Assembly (NCBI GenBank): GCA_017527905.1
Contig: JAFXPK010000001.1
Span: 62,001 to 126,000, forward strand
DNA from: Paludibacteraceae bacterium
GTDB taxonomy: Bacteria; Bacteroidota; Bacteroidia; Bacteroidales; Paludibacteraceae
Reading direction: 5' to 3'
Length of the DNA stretch: 64,000 nt
Part shown: positions 52,680 through 61,241 of the stretch, in pieces
Layout of the letters: each line of letters starts with the position of its first letter
Numbering within the stretch: position 1 is the first letter of the stretch
Program-made: the position numbers and the translations under genes
The notes under the pieces: generated by a model
What the model saw: only the letters and a program-made list of their open reading frames with translations
Told to the model about the DNA's origin: nothing
Database searches by the model: none

Positions 52680-55600
52680 ATGAATCTGAAAGACCTGACA
52701 TCTCCGTTTGGAGCCGCTAAAAGAAAAGTGGGTGAACTGCTGTCGACAAAGGAAAGACGATATCTGTTTCTTTCTTTTGTCTTGTCTTTGGTGTGCTTCG
52801 CTCTAGGCACATTTACCCAAAGCCTGTACTTCAAGGATTCATTCAGAAGCGTGGATGTTGAGGCTTTCCAGAACTGTCTTTACGGGAAGGAGGATTTCTC
52901 GAAGGCGTGGATGGAGCGTATCCGTAAGAAGATTGCGGAGGGACGGTTGTCCGACATCTACAACGAGGAGTCTTTGTATGACGAGTCGGAAAAGAACGAG
53001 GTGGACTTCCATGTATACAAGGGCGACTCATTGCTGTTCTGGAGCCGGGATGTCGCGGGTGCGCAGGCGGATGTCGATTTTGACCTGGAGAAGAGTGTCT
53101 TTGTCCGTTCTGATAATATGTGTATGGTCGCCATGCAGACTTTCTTCAGGGAGTATCGATGCATGGCTCTGATAAAGATAAAGGAGAACTATTCGCAGAG
53201 GCAGAATAGCAGTTGGAATTCGTTCGCCAGATCGTTCGACCTGCCGGGAAGTGTGATTGTCTCCGAGGTCCAGCAAGAAGGTTTTTCCCCTATATTTTCA
53301 AGCTCGGGAAACTATCTGTTCTCCATACAGCGGGTTCCGTTGTATGAGGGAAATATGTTGTTGTTCGCCATATCCGTGTTCTTTTGGGTGGTGGGCGTCG
53401 GGGCTTTGTTCTTTTTCGCGGATTGTTTGTTGAGGTGGAGCGAGTTTAAGACCCGTAAGCAACACACACTGGCCTGGATAGGGGTTTGCCTCTTCTTCCC
53501 CGCCATGATGTATGTCGTTTCGGTGCTTCATGTGCCGCCTGTCTTTTTCCGGCGTTTTTCGGATGCGTTATCGTATTCGTCGGCATTTGCGCCATCTGCG
53601 GACTATCTGTTTGTCTATGCGTTATTCTTGGGCGGTTTCCTTATCCTTTTGCGGAGGAACCTCTCGCTTCCCCACAATGTGGTGAAACGTGATTCATGGT
53701 TCCAGTCGTTCTTGCTCATTTTGCTCCTGAAGTTCTTTGTGTTTGTCGCATTTTCCGCCTTGTACATTTATATCCTCAGCTTGGTCTATGATTCCAACGT
53801 GAATCTTGCGCTTCCATCCATTCAGGAGGTGAATAGGATGTCCATCTGTTCCGTCCTGCTGATGATGCTATGGGCGTACATGCTATACGAATGTTTGGAT
53901 AAGTATAGGGTGCTGTATACGGCGCGTTCGAATATCCGTGCCATCCTGTTGGCGCACCTCGTGCTGACGGTCATAGGCTTCCTGCTATACGTATACTTCT
54001 TCTCCTGGGTGGATGGTTGCTTATTCCTCTTCTCTTCCTTGGTGATCCTATACGTGGAGGTGGGGGATATTTTCCTGAAATTGAATATGTTCGTGAAGAC
54101 GGTCATCACCTCGTTTATGCTGGTGAACTTCATCGTCGTTCTCGCCTATTGGCACAGTGAAAGGAAGTGTACTTCGGAGTACGGGAAGATGGCGAAGGAT
54201 GTCGCGCTGAACAACTGCGTGCGGGAGGACCCTATCGCGGAGATTGTGCTGAAGGACTATGATCCGTACATCTTTGGGGATTCCGTCTTGTCCGGTTTGG
54301 TCAATTCCAATGATACGCTCCGTGATTCGCTCGCCTTGTCCCATCTTACGGACACGTACTTGCGTGTGTTCAAGGAGTCGTACAATATACGGGTTCAGAT
54401 TGAGAATGAAACCCAGAAGGGGTTGAGCTTATGGCGCGCGGGCCTTGGCGCAGTCTCCTACGACTCGTTCGCCGAGGTGAAACGTTCTTTCCGGGTGTTG
54501 GAACCCGGCTCCCATTTCTATGCTTGCTCGGATGAGGCGTTTTCCGTTTCGTTCCTGGGCATCCTCCCTATGGGCAAGTCCACCCTGTACATTAAATTGT
54601 ACCCTCGGCTTTCACGGGAGATTCACGGATTGTCCGTCCCTCGCCGCAATAAGAAGGAAATAGGGGTGGGGTATTCCATGGCCAAATATTGCGGGTCGGC
54701 GTTATGCTATTCCGATGGTATCTTCCGTTATCCCGCCAATTCAAATTGGTTGCCTCGCCCGTATGTGATCGACGGGGAGGAACCGAGCTATACGATGAAG
54801 GGAAATGGTTACACCCATTATGTCTATTACTTGGAGGATGGTGACGTGTATGCGGTCACGAGTGTGCCGGACAGACAGAGTTATGTCTATGTCATCTTCG
54901 TCACCTTCCTCTTCTCGATATATTTGTTCGTTTCGCTTTGCTATTTCTTCTACAATAATGTTCGCCGGAGGAAACAAGACGGTAGACGTTCTTTCGTGGC
55001 TACCATGCAGACGATCTTCATCTTCCCTATGGTTGTCTCGTTCTTCATCTTGTCGGCGGTCACTTTCCCGTTCTTCTCTAGGCAGTACGAAAAGACCCAC
55101 CATACGGATATGCGCGACAAATCCTACGTCGCCCAACATAATCTGCAGGATGTGATAGGCTACTCGACGAAGATGTCGAGCCATCAGAAGGAACTCGACG
55201 AGTACGTCCGGAACGTCTCCGACTTCTATCAGATGGATGTCTTCTTGTATGATACGGAAGGTAAACTTTTCTCCTGCTCCCGGCCTGTTGTCACCCCGCG
55301 TGATAGGATGCGCATGATCCTTATGAACCCGAGGATGAGGTTCTGCCAGATACAGGAACTATATGTGCTGGAGAAGTATGGCCGCATGGACTGCTACTCC
55401 AACTATGTGCCGGTGTACAACAACAGGAATGAATGTGTCGGCTACCTCAAGTTGGTGTCCATCTGGAACTATTACCATGTGAAGACCCAGTTGTTCAATA
55501 TCATGGTGGTCATTGTGGATATCTACCTCTTCGTGATGGTCTTCTCCATCATCATCATTTGGTTGCTCAATAGGCGGACGGTGAAGCCGTTGTCTATGCT

Positions 55601-56429
55601 GACCGAGCGTTTCGCGGAGGTGCGTCTGACGGGCGAGAACTCCATGATCCGTTACGATGCCAAGGACGAGTTGGGCGATTTGGTACGTCAGTACAACAAG
55701 ATGGTGGGACAGTTGGAGGAGAGCGCCAAGAAACTGGTGGAGTCGGAGAGGGACTTCGCCTGGCGTGATATGGCGCGGCGGATCGCCCATGAGGTGAAGA
55801 ATCCGTTGACCCCGATGAAACTCTGTGTGCAGCAGTGCCAGCGCAAGAAACGGATGGAGTCGGCCGATTTTGACGCCTATTTCGATAAGACCTGTGACAT
55901 CCTGATCGAGCAAATCGATACGTTGGCGGACATCGCCACATCGTTCTCCTCCTTCGCCAAGGCTTCCGAGTCGAAACTGGAGAAGGTCGATATCCTCCAG
56001 AAACTGGAGCAGGTGGTCTCCTTGTTCGAGAACAACGAGGATGGCGTGGTCTTCACGTTAGAGAAGAACGGTTTCGACCATTCCTACGTGATGATGGACG
56101 AGAAACACTCGCTCCAGATGTTCACGAACCTCTTTAGCAATGCGATACAATCCATTCCGGAGGAGACCTTCGGCGCTGTGAATGTGACTTTTGAGGAGAA
56201 AGACGGCTTTGCGCAGATCTCCATCGAGGACAATGGTTGCGGCGTCTCGGAAGAGGCCCGCCAGAAAATGTTCATCCCGAACTTTACGACGAAAACGAGC
56301 GGCATGGGCTTGGGTATGGCCATCGTGAAGAGTGTGCTCGATGCCGCGCATGGGGAAATCACCTTCAAATCTGAATTGGACGTGGGGACAACGTTCTACA
56401 TAAAAATTCCTTTGTGTAAGGATATGTAG
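52680..56429 (+). CDS. Large NtrY-like membrane histidine kinase
   Basis: A 1249-residue sensor kinase. It has one N-terminal helix, a first extracytoplasmic domain (about 55-220), a block of about eight helices (225-500), a second large external domain (about 510-740), two more helices, a third external domain (about 800-940) and a last helix. HAMP (about 965-1015, KDELGDLVRQYNKMVGQLEE), HisKA with H1037 in RRIAHEVKNPLTPMKL and a full HATPase (FSNAIQSI, DNGCGV, TTKTSGMGLG) follow. The NPLTP pattern is that of NtrY. No response regulator gene is in the window. It is immediately upstream of porQ with its own promoter. The ligand is unknown. Confidence 0.88.
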   Translation: MNLKDLTSPFGAAKRKVGELLSTKERRYLFLSFVLSLVCFALGTFTQSLYFKDSFRSVDVEAFQNCLYGKEDFSKAWMERIRKKIAEGRLSDIYNEESLYDESEKNEVDFHVYKGDSLLFWSRDVAGAQADVDFDLEKSVFVRSDNMCMVAMQTFFREYRCMALIKIKENYSQRQNSSWNSFARSFDLPGSVIVSEVQQEGFSPIFSSSGNYLFSIQRVPLYEGNMLLFAISVFFWVVGVGALFFFADCLLRWSEFKTRKQHTLAWIGVCLFFPAMMYVVSVLHVPPVFFRRFSDALSYSSAFAPSADYLFVYALFLGGFLILLRRNLSLPHNVVKRDSWFQSFLLILLLKFFVFVAFSALYIYILSLVYDSNVNLALPSIQEVNRMSICSVLLMMLWAYMLYECLDKYRVLYTARSNIRAILLAHLVLTVIGFLLYVYFFSWVDGCLFLFSSLVILYVEVGDIFLKLNMFVKTVITSFMLVNFIVVLAYWHSERKCTSEYGKMAKDVALNNCVREDPIAEIVLKDYDPYIFGDSVLSGLVNSNDTLRDSLALSHLTDTYLRVFKESYNIRVQIENETQKGLSLWRAGLGAVSYDSFAEVKRSFRVLEPGSHFYACSDEAFSVSFLGILPMGKSTLYIKLYPRLSREIHGLSVPRRNKKEIGVGYSMAKYCGSALCYSDGIFRYPANSNWLPRPYVIDGEEPSYTMKGNGYTHYVYYLEDGDVYAVTSVPDRQSYVYVIFVTFLFSIYLFVSLCYFFYNNVRRRKQDGRRSFVATMQTIFIFPMVVSFFILSAVTFPFFSRQYEKTHHTDMRDKSYVAQHNLQDVIGYSTKMSSHQKELDEYVRNVSDFYQMDVFLYDTEGKLFSCSRPVVTPRDRMRMILMNPRMRFCQIQELYVLEKYGRMDCYSNYVPVYNNRNECVGYLKLVSIWNYYHVKTQLFNIMVVIVDIYLFVMVFSIIIIWLLNRRTVKPLSMLTERFAEVRLTGENSMIRYDAKDELGDLVRQYNKMVGQLEESAKKLVESERDFAWRDMARRIAHEVKNPLTPMKLCVQQCQRKKRMESADFDAYFDKTCDILIEQIDTLADIATSFSSFAKASESKLEKVDILQKLEQVVSLFENNEDGVVFTLEKNGFDHSYVMMDEKHSLQMFTNLFSNAIQSIPEETFGAVNVTFEEKDGFAQISIEDNGCGVSEEARQKMFIPNFTTKTSGMGLGMAIVKSVLDAAHGEITFKSELDVGTTFYIKIPLCKDM

Positions 56430-56445
56430 TTACCCAAAAAATAAC

Positions 56446-56453
56446 TATATTTG
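56446..56453 (+). promoter_or_regulatory. -7 element for the porQ operon
   Basis: TATATTTG matches consensus 18 nt before the porQ ATG (56472), predicting a very short leader. Confidence 0.5.
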
Positions 56454-56471
56454 AACCCGAAATAAAATGAT

Positions 56472-57530
56472 ATGACGGGAAGAAATAATATAGTGGGGAA
56501 GAGTTTTGTAGCGCTTCTCTTTTCATTGATGATGTTTCCTTTTCTAGCGAATGCGGAGGCGGGGAAGGATGTGTATCATTTCCTGAATCTGCCATACAAT
56601 GCCAAATTGGCGGGCTTGGGAGGTGAGAATGTCTCTCTTCAGGCCGCTGATGTGAATATGGCGCATGTTAACCCCGCATTGCTCTCTTCCGATGTGCACA
56701 ACAAAGTTTCAGCCACTTATTTGAACTACTTGGATGATGCGAATGCGGCATCGGTCTCGTATGCCTATACGCCAGACAGCCTGAACTTCTTCGGGGCTGG
56801 CATCTTTTTCTTGGGGTATGGTGAACTGCAGGGGTACGACGAGTACGGTACCCCTACGGAGGAGTTCAAGGCGGGTGATTTCTGTTTCCGCATGAGCTAC
56901 GCCCGCTATTTGGGTTCGAACATAAAATTGGGAGTCTCCTTCAAGCCTGTCTATTCCCATATTGAGGATTACAGCAGTTTCGGACTTGCGGTGGATGTCG
57001 GATTCAACTATTACAATCAGGAGAAAAAATTCTCGGTCGGTGTGGCAGCTCGCAACTATGGTGTGCAATGCGTTAAGTACTACGATTCGGATAGGAGGGA
57101 GCGGTTGCCGTTCAACCTCCAGCTCGGACTTTCGAAAGGCTTGTCCCACGCACCTTTCCGCTTCTCTGTCACATATGACAAGCTGAACGACTGGGACTTG
57201 GGGTACTATAAACAAGTGAAGAAAAAAGAAGCGACGGGTGAGGAACCTGATTCGGATAAGATTACGGTCGGTGATATGTTTTTCCGTCATCTGATATTCG
57301 GTGTGGACATATTGTTCACCAAGAGTTTCTATGTGGAGGCGGCTTATAACCATCGCAGGAAGCGGGAGTTCGTCCTGTCGGAGTCGAGGGGAGGCAACGG
57401 CTTCTCTTTCGGTGCGGGGCTTAAAGTACACGCTTTTGCCTTAGACCTCGCCTACTCATTGTATGCGCCAGCGGCGAACACATTCACATTGACCCTGACG
57501 ACAGACATTGAAAAATTCAGAAAGAAATGA
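56472..57530 (+). CDS. porQ: Type IX secretion system protein PorQ
   Basis: A 352-residue outer-membrane protein with a signal peptide (ending FLANA). Diagnostic parts are YHFLNLPYNAKLAGLGGENV, ADVNMAHVNPALLSSDVHNK and the C-terminal strands LDLAYSLYAPAANTFTLTL. PorQ belongs to the UPF0164/PorV-like barrel group and anchors the T9SS attachment complex with PorU, PorV and PorZ. It supports T9SS secretion of the proteins at 7.7, 32.7 and 43.9 kb. Its stop overlaps the cmk start (ATGA). Confidence 0.93.
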   Translation: MTGRNNIVGKSFVALLFSLMMFPFLANAEAGKDVYHFLNLPYNAKLAGLGGENVSLQAADVNMAHVNPALLSSDVHNKVSATYLNYLDDANAASVSYAYTPDSLNFFGAGIFFLGYGELQGYDEYGTPTEEFKAGDFCFRMSYARYLGSNIKLGVSFKPVYSHIEDYSSFGLAVDVGFNYYNQEKKFSVGVAARNYGVQCVKYYDSDRRERLPFNLQLGLSKGLSHAPFRFSVTYDKLNDWDLGYYKQVKKKEATGEEPDSDKITVGDMFFRHLIFGVDILFTKSFYVEAAYNHRRKREFVLSESRGGNGFSFGAGLKVHAFALDLAYSLYAPAANTFTLTLTTDIEKFRKK

Positions 57531-58213
57531 AAAGGATTATTGTTGCGATTGATGGTTTCTCATCGTGCGGAAAGAGCACGATGGCGAAGGATTTGGCGAA
57601 AAGCGTGGGCTACGCTTACGTGGACAGCGGGGCGATGTACCGCTCCGTCACGCTGTATTGCCAAAGGAACGGATTGATACGGAATGGTGTGGTGGACGAG
57701 GCTTCCCTGAAAGAGAGGATCGACGATATCCACATCGAATTTAAGTTCAATGAGGAGAACCAGCGCAATGAGACATACTTGAATGGGGAGAATGTCGAGG
57801 ACGAAATCCGCACCTTGGCGGTCTCCAACCAAGTCAGCATCGTTAGTTCCATCGGTTTCGTGCGTCGCGCGATGGTCGCCTTGCAGCAATCGTATAGCAA
57901 GGACAAGGGCATCGTGATGGACGGTAGGGACATCGGCACGGTGGTCTTTCCGGACGCGGAACTGAAGATTTTCCTGACCGCCTCCCCTGAAATCAGGGCG
58001 CAACGCAGGTACGACGAGCTGAAGCGTAAGGGGATGGAGGAACCTTATGCGGATATTCTAGAGAACGTCAAGCAACGCGACCACTTGGACATGACCCGTG
58101 CGGAAAGTCCGCTTCGCAAGGCGGAAGACGCCATCGAACTGGATAACGGGGAGATGACCATCGAGGAGCAAAGAGCGTGGTTGCTCGATATATTCAAAGA
58201 GAGAGTAAAATGA
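57527..58213 (+). CDS. cmk: Cytidylate kinase
   Basis: A 228-residue kinase for CMP and dCMP. The P-loop is AIDGFSSCGKSTMAKDLA (note S for the usual G), followed by YAYVDSGAMYRSVTLY, MDGRDIGTVVFPDAELKIFL and a lid with RYDELKRKG. It is coupled to porQ by a 4-nt overlap and to ispH by another ATGA overlap. This porQ-cmk-ispH order is also known in Porphyromonas. Confidence 0.95.
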   Translation: MKRIIVAIDGFSSCGKSTMAKDLAKSVGYAYVDSGAMYRSVTLYCQRNGLIRNGVVDEASLKERIDDIHIEFKFNEENQRNETYLNGENVEDEIRTLAVSNQVSIVSSIGFVRRAMVALQQSYSKDKGIVMDGRDIGTVVFPDAELKIFLTASPEIRAQRRYDELKRKGMEEPYADILENVKQRDHLDMTRAESPLRKAEDAIELDNGEMTIEEQRAWLLDIFKERVK

Positions 58214-59082
58214 TTATTGAGATTGACGACAATTCGGGATTCTGTTTCGGTGTAGTCACCGCTATCAAGAAGGCTGAAGAGGAATTGACACGTACCCCAA
58301 GACTTTATTGCTTGGGTGACATCGTCCACAACAGCATGGAGGTGGAACGCCTCTCCTCGAAGGGTCTGATATCCATCGACCGTGACACTTATCTGAATTT
58401 GCGCGATCAGAAGGTGCTTTTCAGGGCGCACGGCGAACCTCCTTCCACGTATCAGTATGCAAAGGAGAATAACCTTGAGATAATCGACGCCACTTGCCCC
58501 GTGGTGTTGAACCTGCAGAAGAAAATCAAACAGGCTTATGAGGAGTCTGATCCGGCTGACACGCAGATCGTCATCTACGGAAAGAACGGTCATGCGGAGG
58601 TGAACGGCTTGGTGGGGCAAACGGAGGGAACCGCTGTCGTGGTGGAGGGCCTGTCCGATCTTGACAAGATAGATTTCTCCAAACATATCAGGATGTTCTC
58701 GCAGACCACTAAGTCCATCGAGGGGTTCAACCATATCGTTGAGGCTATCGGTGAGCGCGTGAAGCCTGGCTGTAAGTTCGAGTACAACGATACAATTTGC
58801 AGGCAGGTGGCCAATCGTATCCCGAAGATCGTTAATTTTGTGGCGAAACACGAACTGGTCCTTTTCGTCAGCGGAAAGAAGAGCTCGAACGGCAAGGTGC
58901 TCTTCGATGAATGCAGGAAGGTGAATCCGAACATCTACATGGTCTCAGACCTGGAGGATGTGGACTACACCATATTCCTGGGGGTGAAGTCGGTGGGCAT
59001 TTGTGGCGCCACCTCGACACCCAAGTGGTTGATGGAGGCTCTGAAGAGGCGAATCGAACAATATGAGAATTATTACAATTAA
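58210..59082 (+). CDS. ispH: HMBPP reductase
   Basis: A 290-residue 4Fe-4S enzyme, the last step of the non-mevalonate isoprenoid pathway, giving IPP and DMAPP. The three cluster cysteines are in GFCFGV, DATCPVV and [11 protein letters not shown], and the catalytic region is [13 protein letters not shown]. The start at 58210 overlaps the cmk stop; upstream in-frame codons from 58177 are unlikely. It lies 23 nt before pfkA. Confidence 0.95.
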   Translation: MIIEIDDNSGFCFGVVTAIKKAEEELTRTPRLYCLGDIVHNSMEVERLSSKGLISIDRDTYLNLRDQKVLFRAHGEPPSTYQYAKENNLEIIDATCPVVLNLQKKIKQAYEESDPADTQIVIYGKNGHAEVNGLVGQTEGTAVVVEGLSDLDKIDFSKHIRMFSQTTKSIEGFNHIVEAIGERVKPGCKFEYNDTICRQVANRIPKIVNFVAKHELVLFVSGKKSSNGKVLFDECRKVNPNIYMVSDLEDVDYTIFLGVKSVGICGATSTPKWLMEALKRRIEQYENYYN

Positions 59083-59105
59083 GCACTATACACACAACAA
59101 ACATT

Positions 59106-60089
59106 ATGAAGTATCAAATAAACTGCATCGGAATCTTGACATCTGGAGGTGACGCTCCTGGTATGAATGCGGCCATCCGTGCCGTGACGCGCGCCGCTAT
59201 ATTCCGTGGAATTAAGGTGAAAGGTATATATAGGGGATATCGTGGTCTTATTTTGGACGAGATACATGAGTTCCAGACCCAAAGCGTGAGCAATATCATC
59301 CAACAGGGTGGTACCATCTTGCGTACGGCTCGTTGTAAGGAGTTCATGACCGAGGAGGGCCGTAAGAAGGCCTACGAGACCATGCAACAAGAGGAAATCG
59401 ATGCCTTGGTGGTGTTGGGTGGCGACGGTACTTTCACGGGTGCCCGCATCTTCGCCCAGGAGTTTAACGTGCCGGTTATCGGTGTTCCTTGTACCATCGA
59501 CAATGACTTGTGCGGAACGGATTTCACCATCGGTTACGACACTGCCTTGAATACGATTGTGGATGCGGTCGATAAGATCCGTGACACCGCCAATTCCCAC
59601 GAACGTCTCTTCTTCATCGAGGTGATGGGACGTGACGCAGGGTTCCTCGCCATCAATTCCGCGTTGGCGTCTGGTGCCGAGGCAGCCATCATCCCTGAAA
59701 TCGTTACGGGAGAAGACCAGTTGGAGGCTTTGATCCAACGTGGTTTCCGTAAGTCGAAGAACAGTAGTATCGTGATCGTCGCGGAGAGCGAGCTGACGGG
59801 TGGCGCGGTAGGTATCGCCGAACGCTTGAAGAAAAACCATCCTGAGTATGATGCCCGAATCACCATTTTGGGTCACATCCAACGTGGAGGTACTCCGTCG
59901 GCGCAAGACCGTATCTTGGCGAGCCGTTTGGGTGCCGCCGCCATCGATGCGTTGCTGGAGGAACAGCGTAACATCATGGTGGGTGTGGACGATGATAAGA
60001 TCGTCTATGTGCCTTTCACAAAGGCCATCAAGGATGACAAGCCGTTCGATTACCGGTTGATGGAAGTCCTCAAGATTCTTTCTTGCTGA
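59106..60089 (+). CDS. pfkA: 6-phosphofructokinase
   Basis: A 327-residue group I phosphofructokinase. Motifs: [29 protein letters not shown] for the nucleotide (Gly-Gly-Asp-Gly, ATP type), [19 protein letters not shown] with the catalytic Asp, and [11 protein letters not shown]. Length is normal. It closes the run porQ-cmk-ispH-pfkA, and a terminator follows. Confidence 0.96.
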   Translation: MKYQINCIGILTSGGDAPGMNAAIRAVTRAAIFRGIKVKGIYRGYRGLILDEIHEFQTQSVSNIIQQGGTILRTARCKEFMTEEGRKKAYETMQQEEIDALVVLGGDGTFTGARIFAQEFNVPVIGVPCTIDNDLCGTDFTIGYDTALNTIVDAVDKIRDTANSHERLFFIEVMGRDAGFLAINSALASGAEAAIIPEIVTGEDQLEALIQRGFRKSKNSSIVIVAESELTGGAVGIAERLKKNHPEYDARITILGHIQRGGTPSAQDRILASRLGAAAIDALLEEQRNIMVGVDDDKIVYVPFTKAIKDDKPFDYRLMEVLKILSC

Positions 60090-60100
60090 TGATATGGGTG

Positions 60101-60146
60101 ACGGGAGATCGGATGATGTCGGATTTCCCGTTCCTTCTTTCTTTTT
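60101..60146 (+). terminator. Terminator after pfkA
   Basis: ACGGGAGATC (60101-60110) pairs with GGATTTCCCGT (60122-60131), one G-U pair and one near-loop change, followed by TTCTTTCTTTTT. Confidence 0.78.
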
Positions 60147-60259
60147 GACGGAGGCGTATCCCTTTGTTGGCATACGTTCCGTAGTGCGCTCTGGGCTTCG
60201 GCTCGGAGACGGAGGGTGTCTAGTCGGCTATTGTATGTTAATGTGAATATATTAGACAG

Positions 60260-60946
60260 ATGAAATATAAAATATTATTATCCGTTTCTTTGCTGCTGAA
60301 CGTAGTGCTGGCGTATATGTGTTGGCATAAATCCGGCACGCAGGACAACTCACAATCCTCAGTGATGCCCGGTCAACCACCTTTGGCATTCCAAATGGAG
60401 GTGAGTGACGGTGATATTGTGTTCTTGGGGGAAAGCCGTTTGGGGGCATGCAACTGGTCTTTGCTTTTGGCGGATGACAGGTGTCAGACATTGGCGTATA
60501 ACGGCAATGACTTAAAGAGCGATATCGAGAGGATGAAGCATCTGTTCAAGGGTGTTTCGCCGGAAAGGTTCATCTTGATGTATGGAGAAGCTGAATTGTT
60601 GAGTGGGATGGAGGTCGGTGAGATCGCCGAGCAGTACGAGCAGTTGGTCGGAGTTCTGAAGGAGCGATTCCCTGCCACGGAGGTGGTTTTGCTTTCTGTT
60701 TTGCCGATGCGGAATCCGAACGATAACAACTTTAACCTGACCATGTCGGATAAGGTTAAGAACCTGAATATATTCCTTAAGACGATAGCCTCCCGACATG
60801 ATTATCCATACGTTAATCTCTATGCGGATTTCGTCACGGCGGAAGGCACGTTAAATCCTGAATATTCTTTGACGGATGGATTCTTTTTGAACAAGGTTGC
60901 TTACATCATAGCGAAAGACAGATTGAAAGAGTTTTTGAATAATTGA
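60260..60946 (+). CDS. SGNH-hydrolase-fold protein, probably inactive
   Basis: A 228-residue protein with an N-terminal signal anchor (about 4-22). The SGNH/GDSL layout is recognisable: block I is FLGESRLG (S59, with Glu for Asp), block III is YGEAEL where Gly-x-Asn-Asp is expected, and block V is TDGFFLN, where the catalytic His of DGxHLN is Phe (F209). The nucleophile thus survives but the Asn and His do not. It is probably a pseudoenzyme or binding protein facing the periplasm. No partner gene is apparent. Confidence 0.68.
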   Translation: MKYKILLSVSLLLNVVLAYMCWHKSGTQDNSQSSVMPGQPPLAFQMEVSDGDIVFLGESRLGACNWSLLLADDRCQTLAYNGNDLKSDIERMKHLFKGVSPERFILMYGEAELLSGMEVGEIAEQYEQLVGVLKERFPATEVVLLSVLPMRNPNDNNFNLTMSDKVKNLNIFLKTIASRHDYPYVNLYADFVTAEGTLNPEYSLTDGFFLNKVAYIIAKDRLKEFLNN

Positions 60947-61241
60947 TAATAATCTATCGGATTTCTCCGAAATGAAGGAGGGGAAATGTTAATGGGTGTG
61001 AAATCTTGGGTGAAAAAAACTTTTTTGTTTGATTCTAATTCATTACTTTTGTCCATTGGGTGTATAGATATGCTTCTTTTTCTCCTTGCGTAAGTGTATG
61101 ACGAGAAGGATTAGATGGAAAACACACACTACATATCAGTTTTGGGAGAGAAGATAGTTCCGATTTTTATATGAATAACGACAATTGTCTGGTTTTGAGA
61201 TGAATATAGTATTTGTAATAAAAAACATAAAACGTTTCAAT
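60947..61241. other. Intergenic region before the last gene
   Basis: AT-rich and without a coding frame. It holds a candidate -7 element (61044-61051) that would give a leader of about 185 nt. No clear terminator for the SGNH gene was found. Confidence 0.6.
61044..61051 (+). promoter_or_regulatory. -7 element for the last gene
   Basis: TACTTTTG matches TAnnTTTG; TTTG at 61024-61027 is 16 nt upstream, short of the ideal 19-21. Confidence 0.4.
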
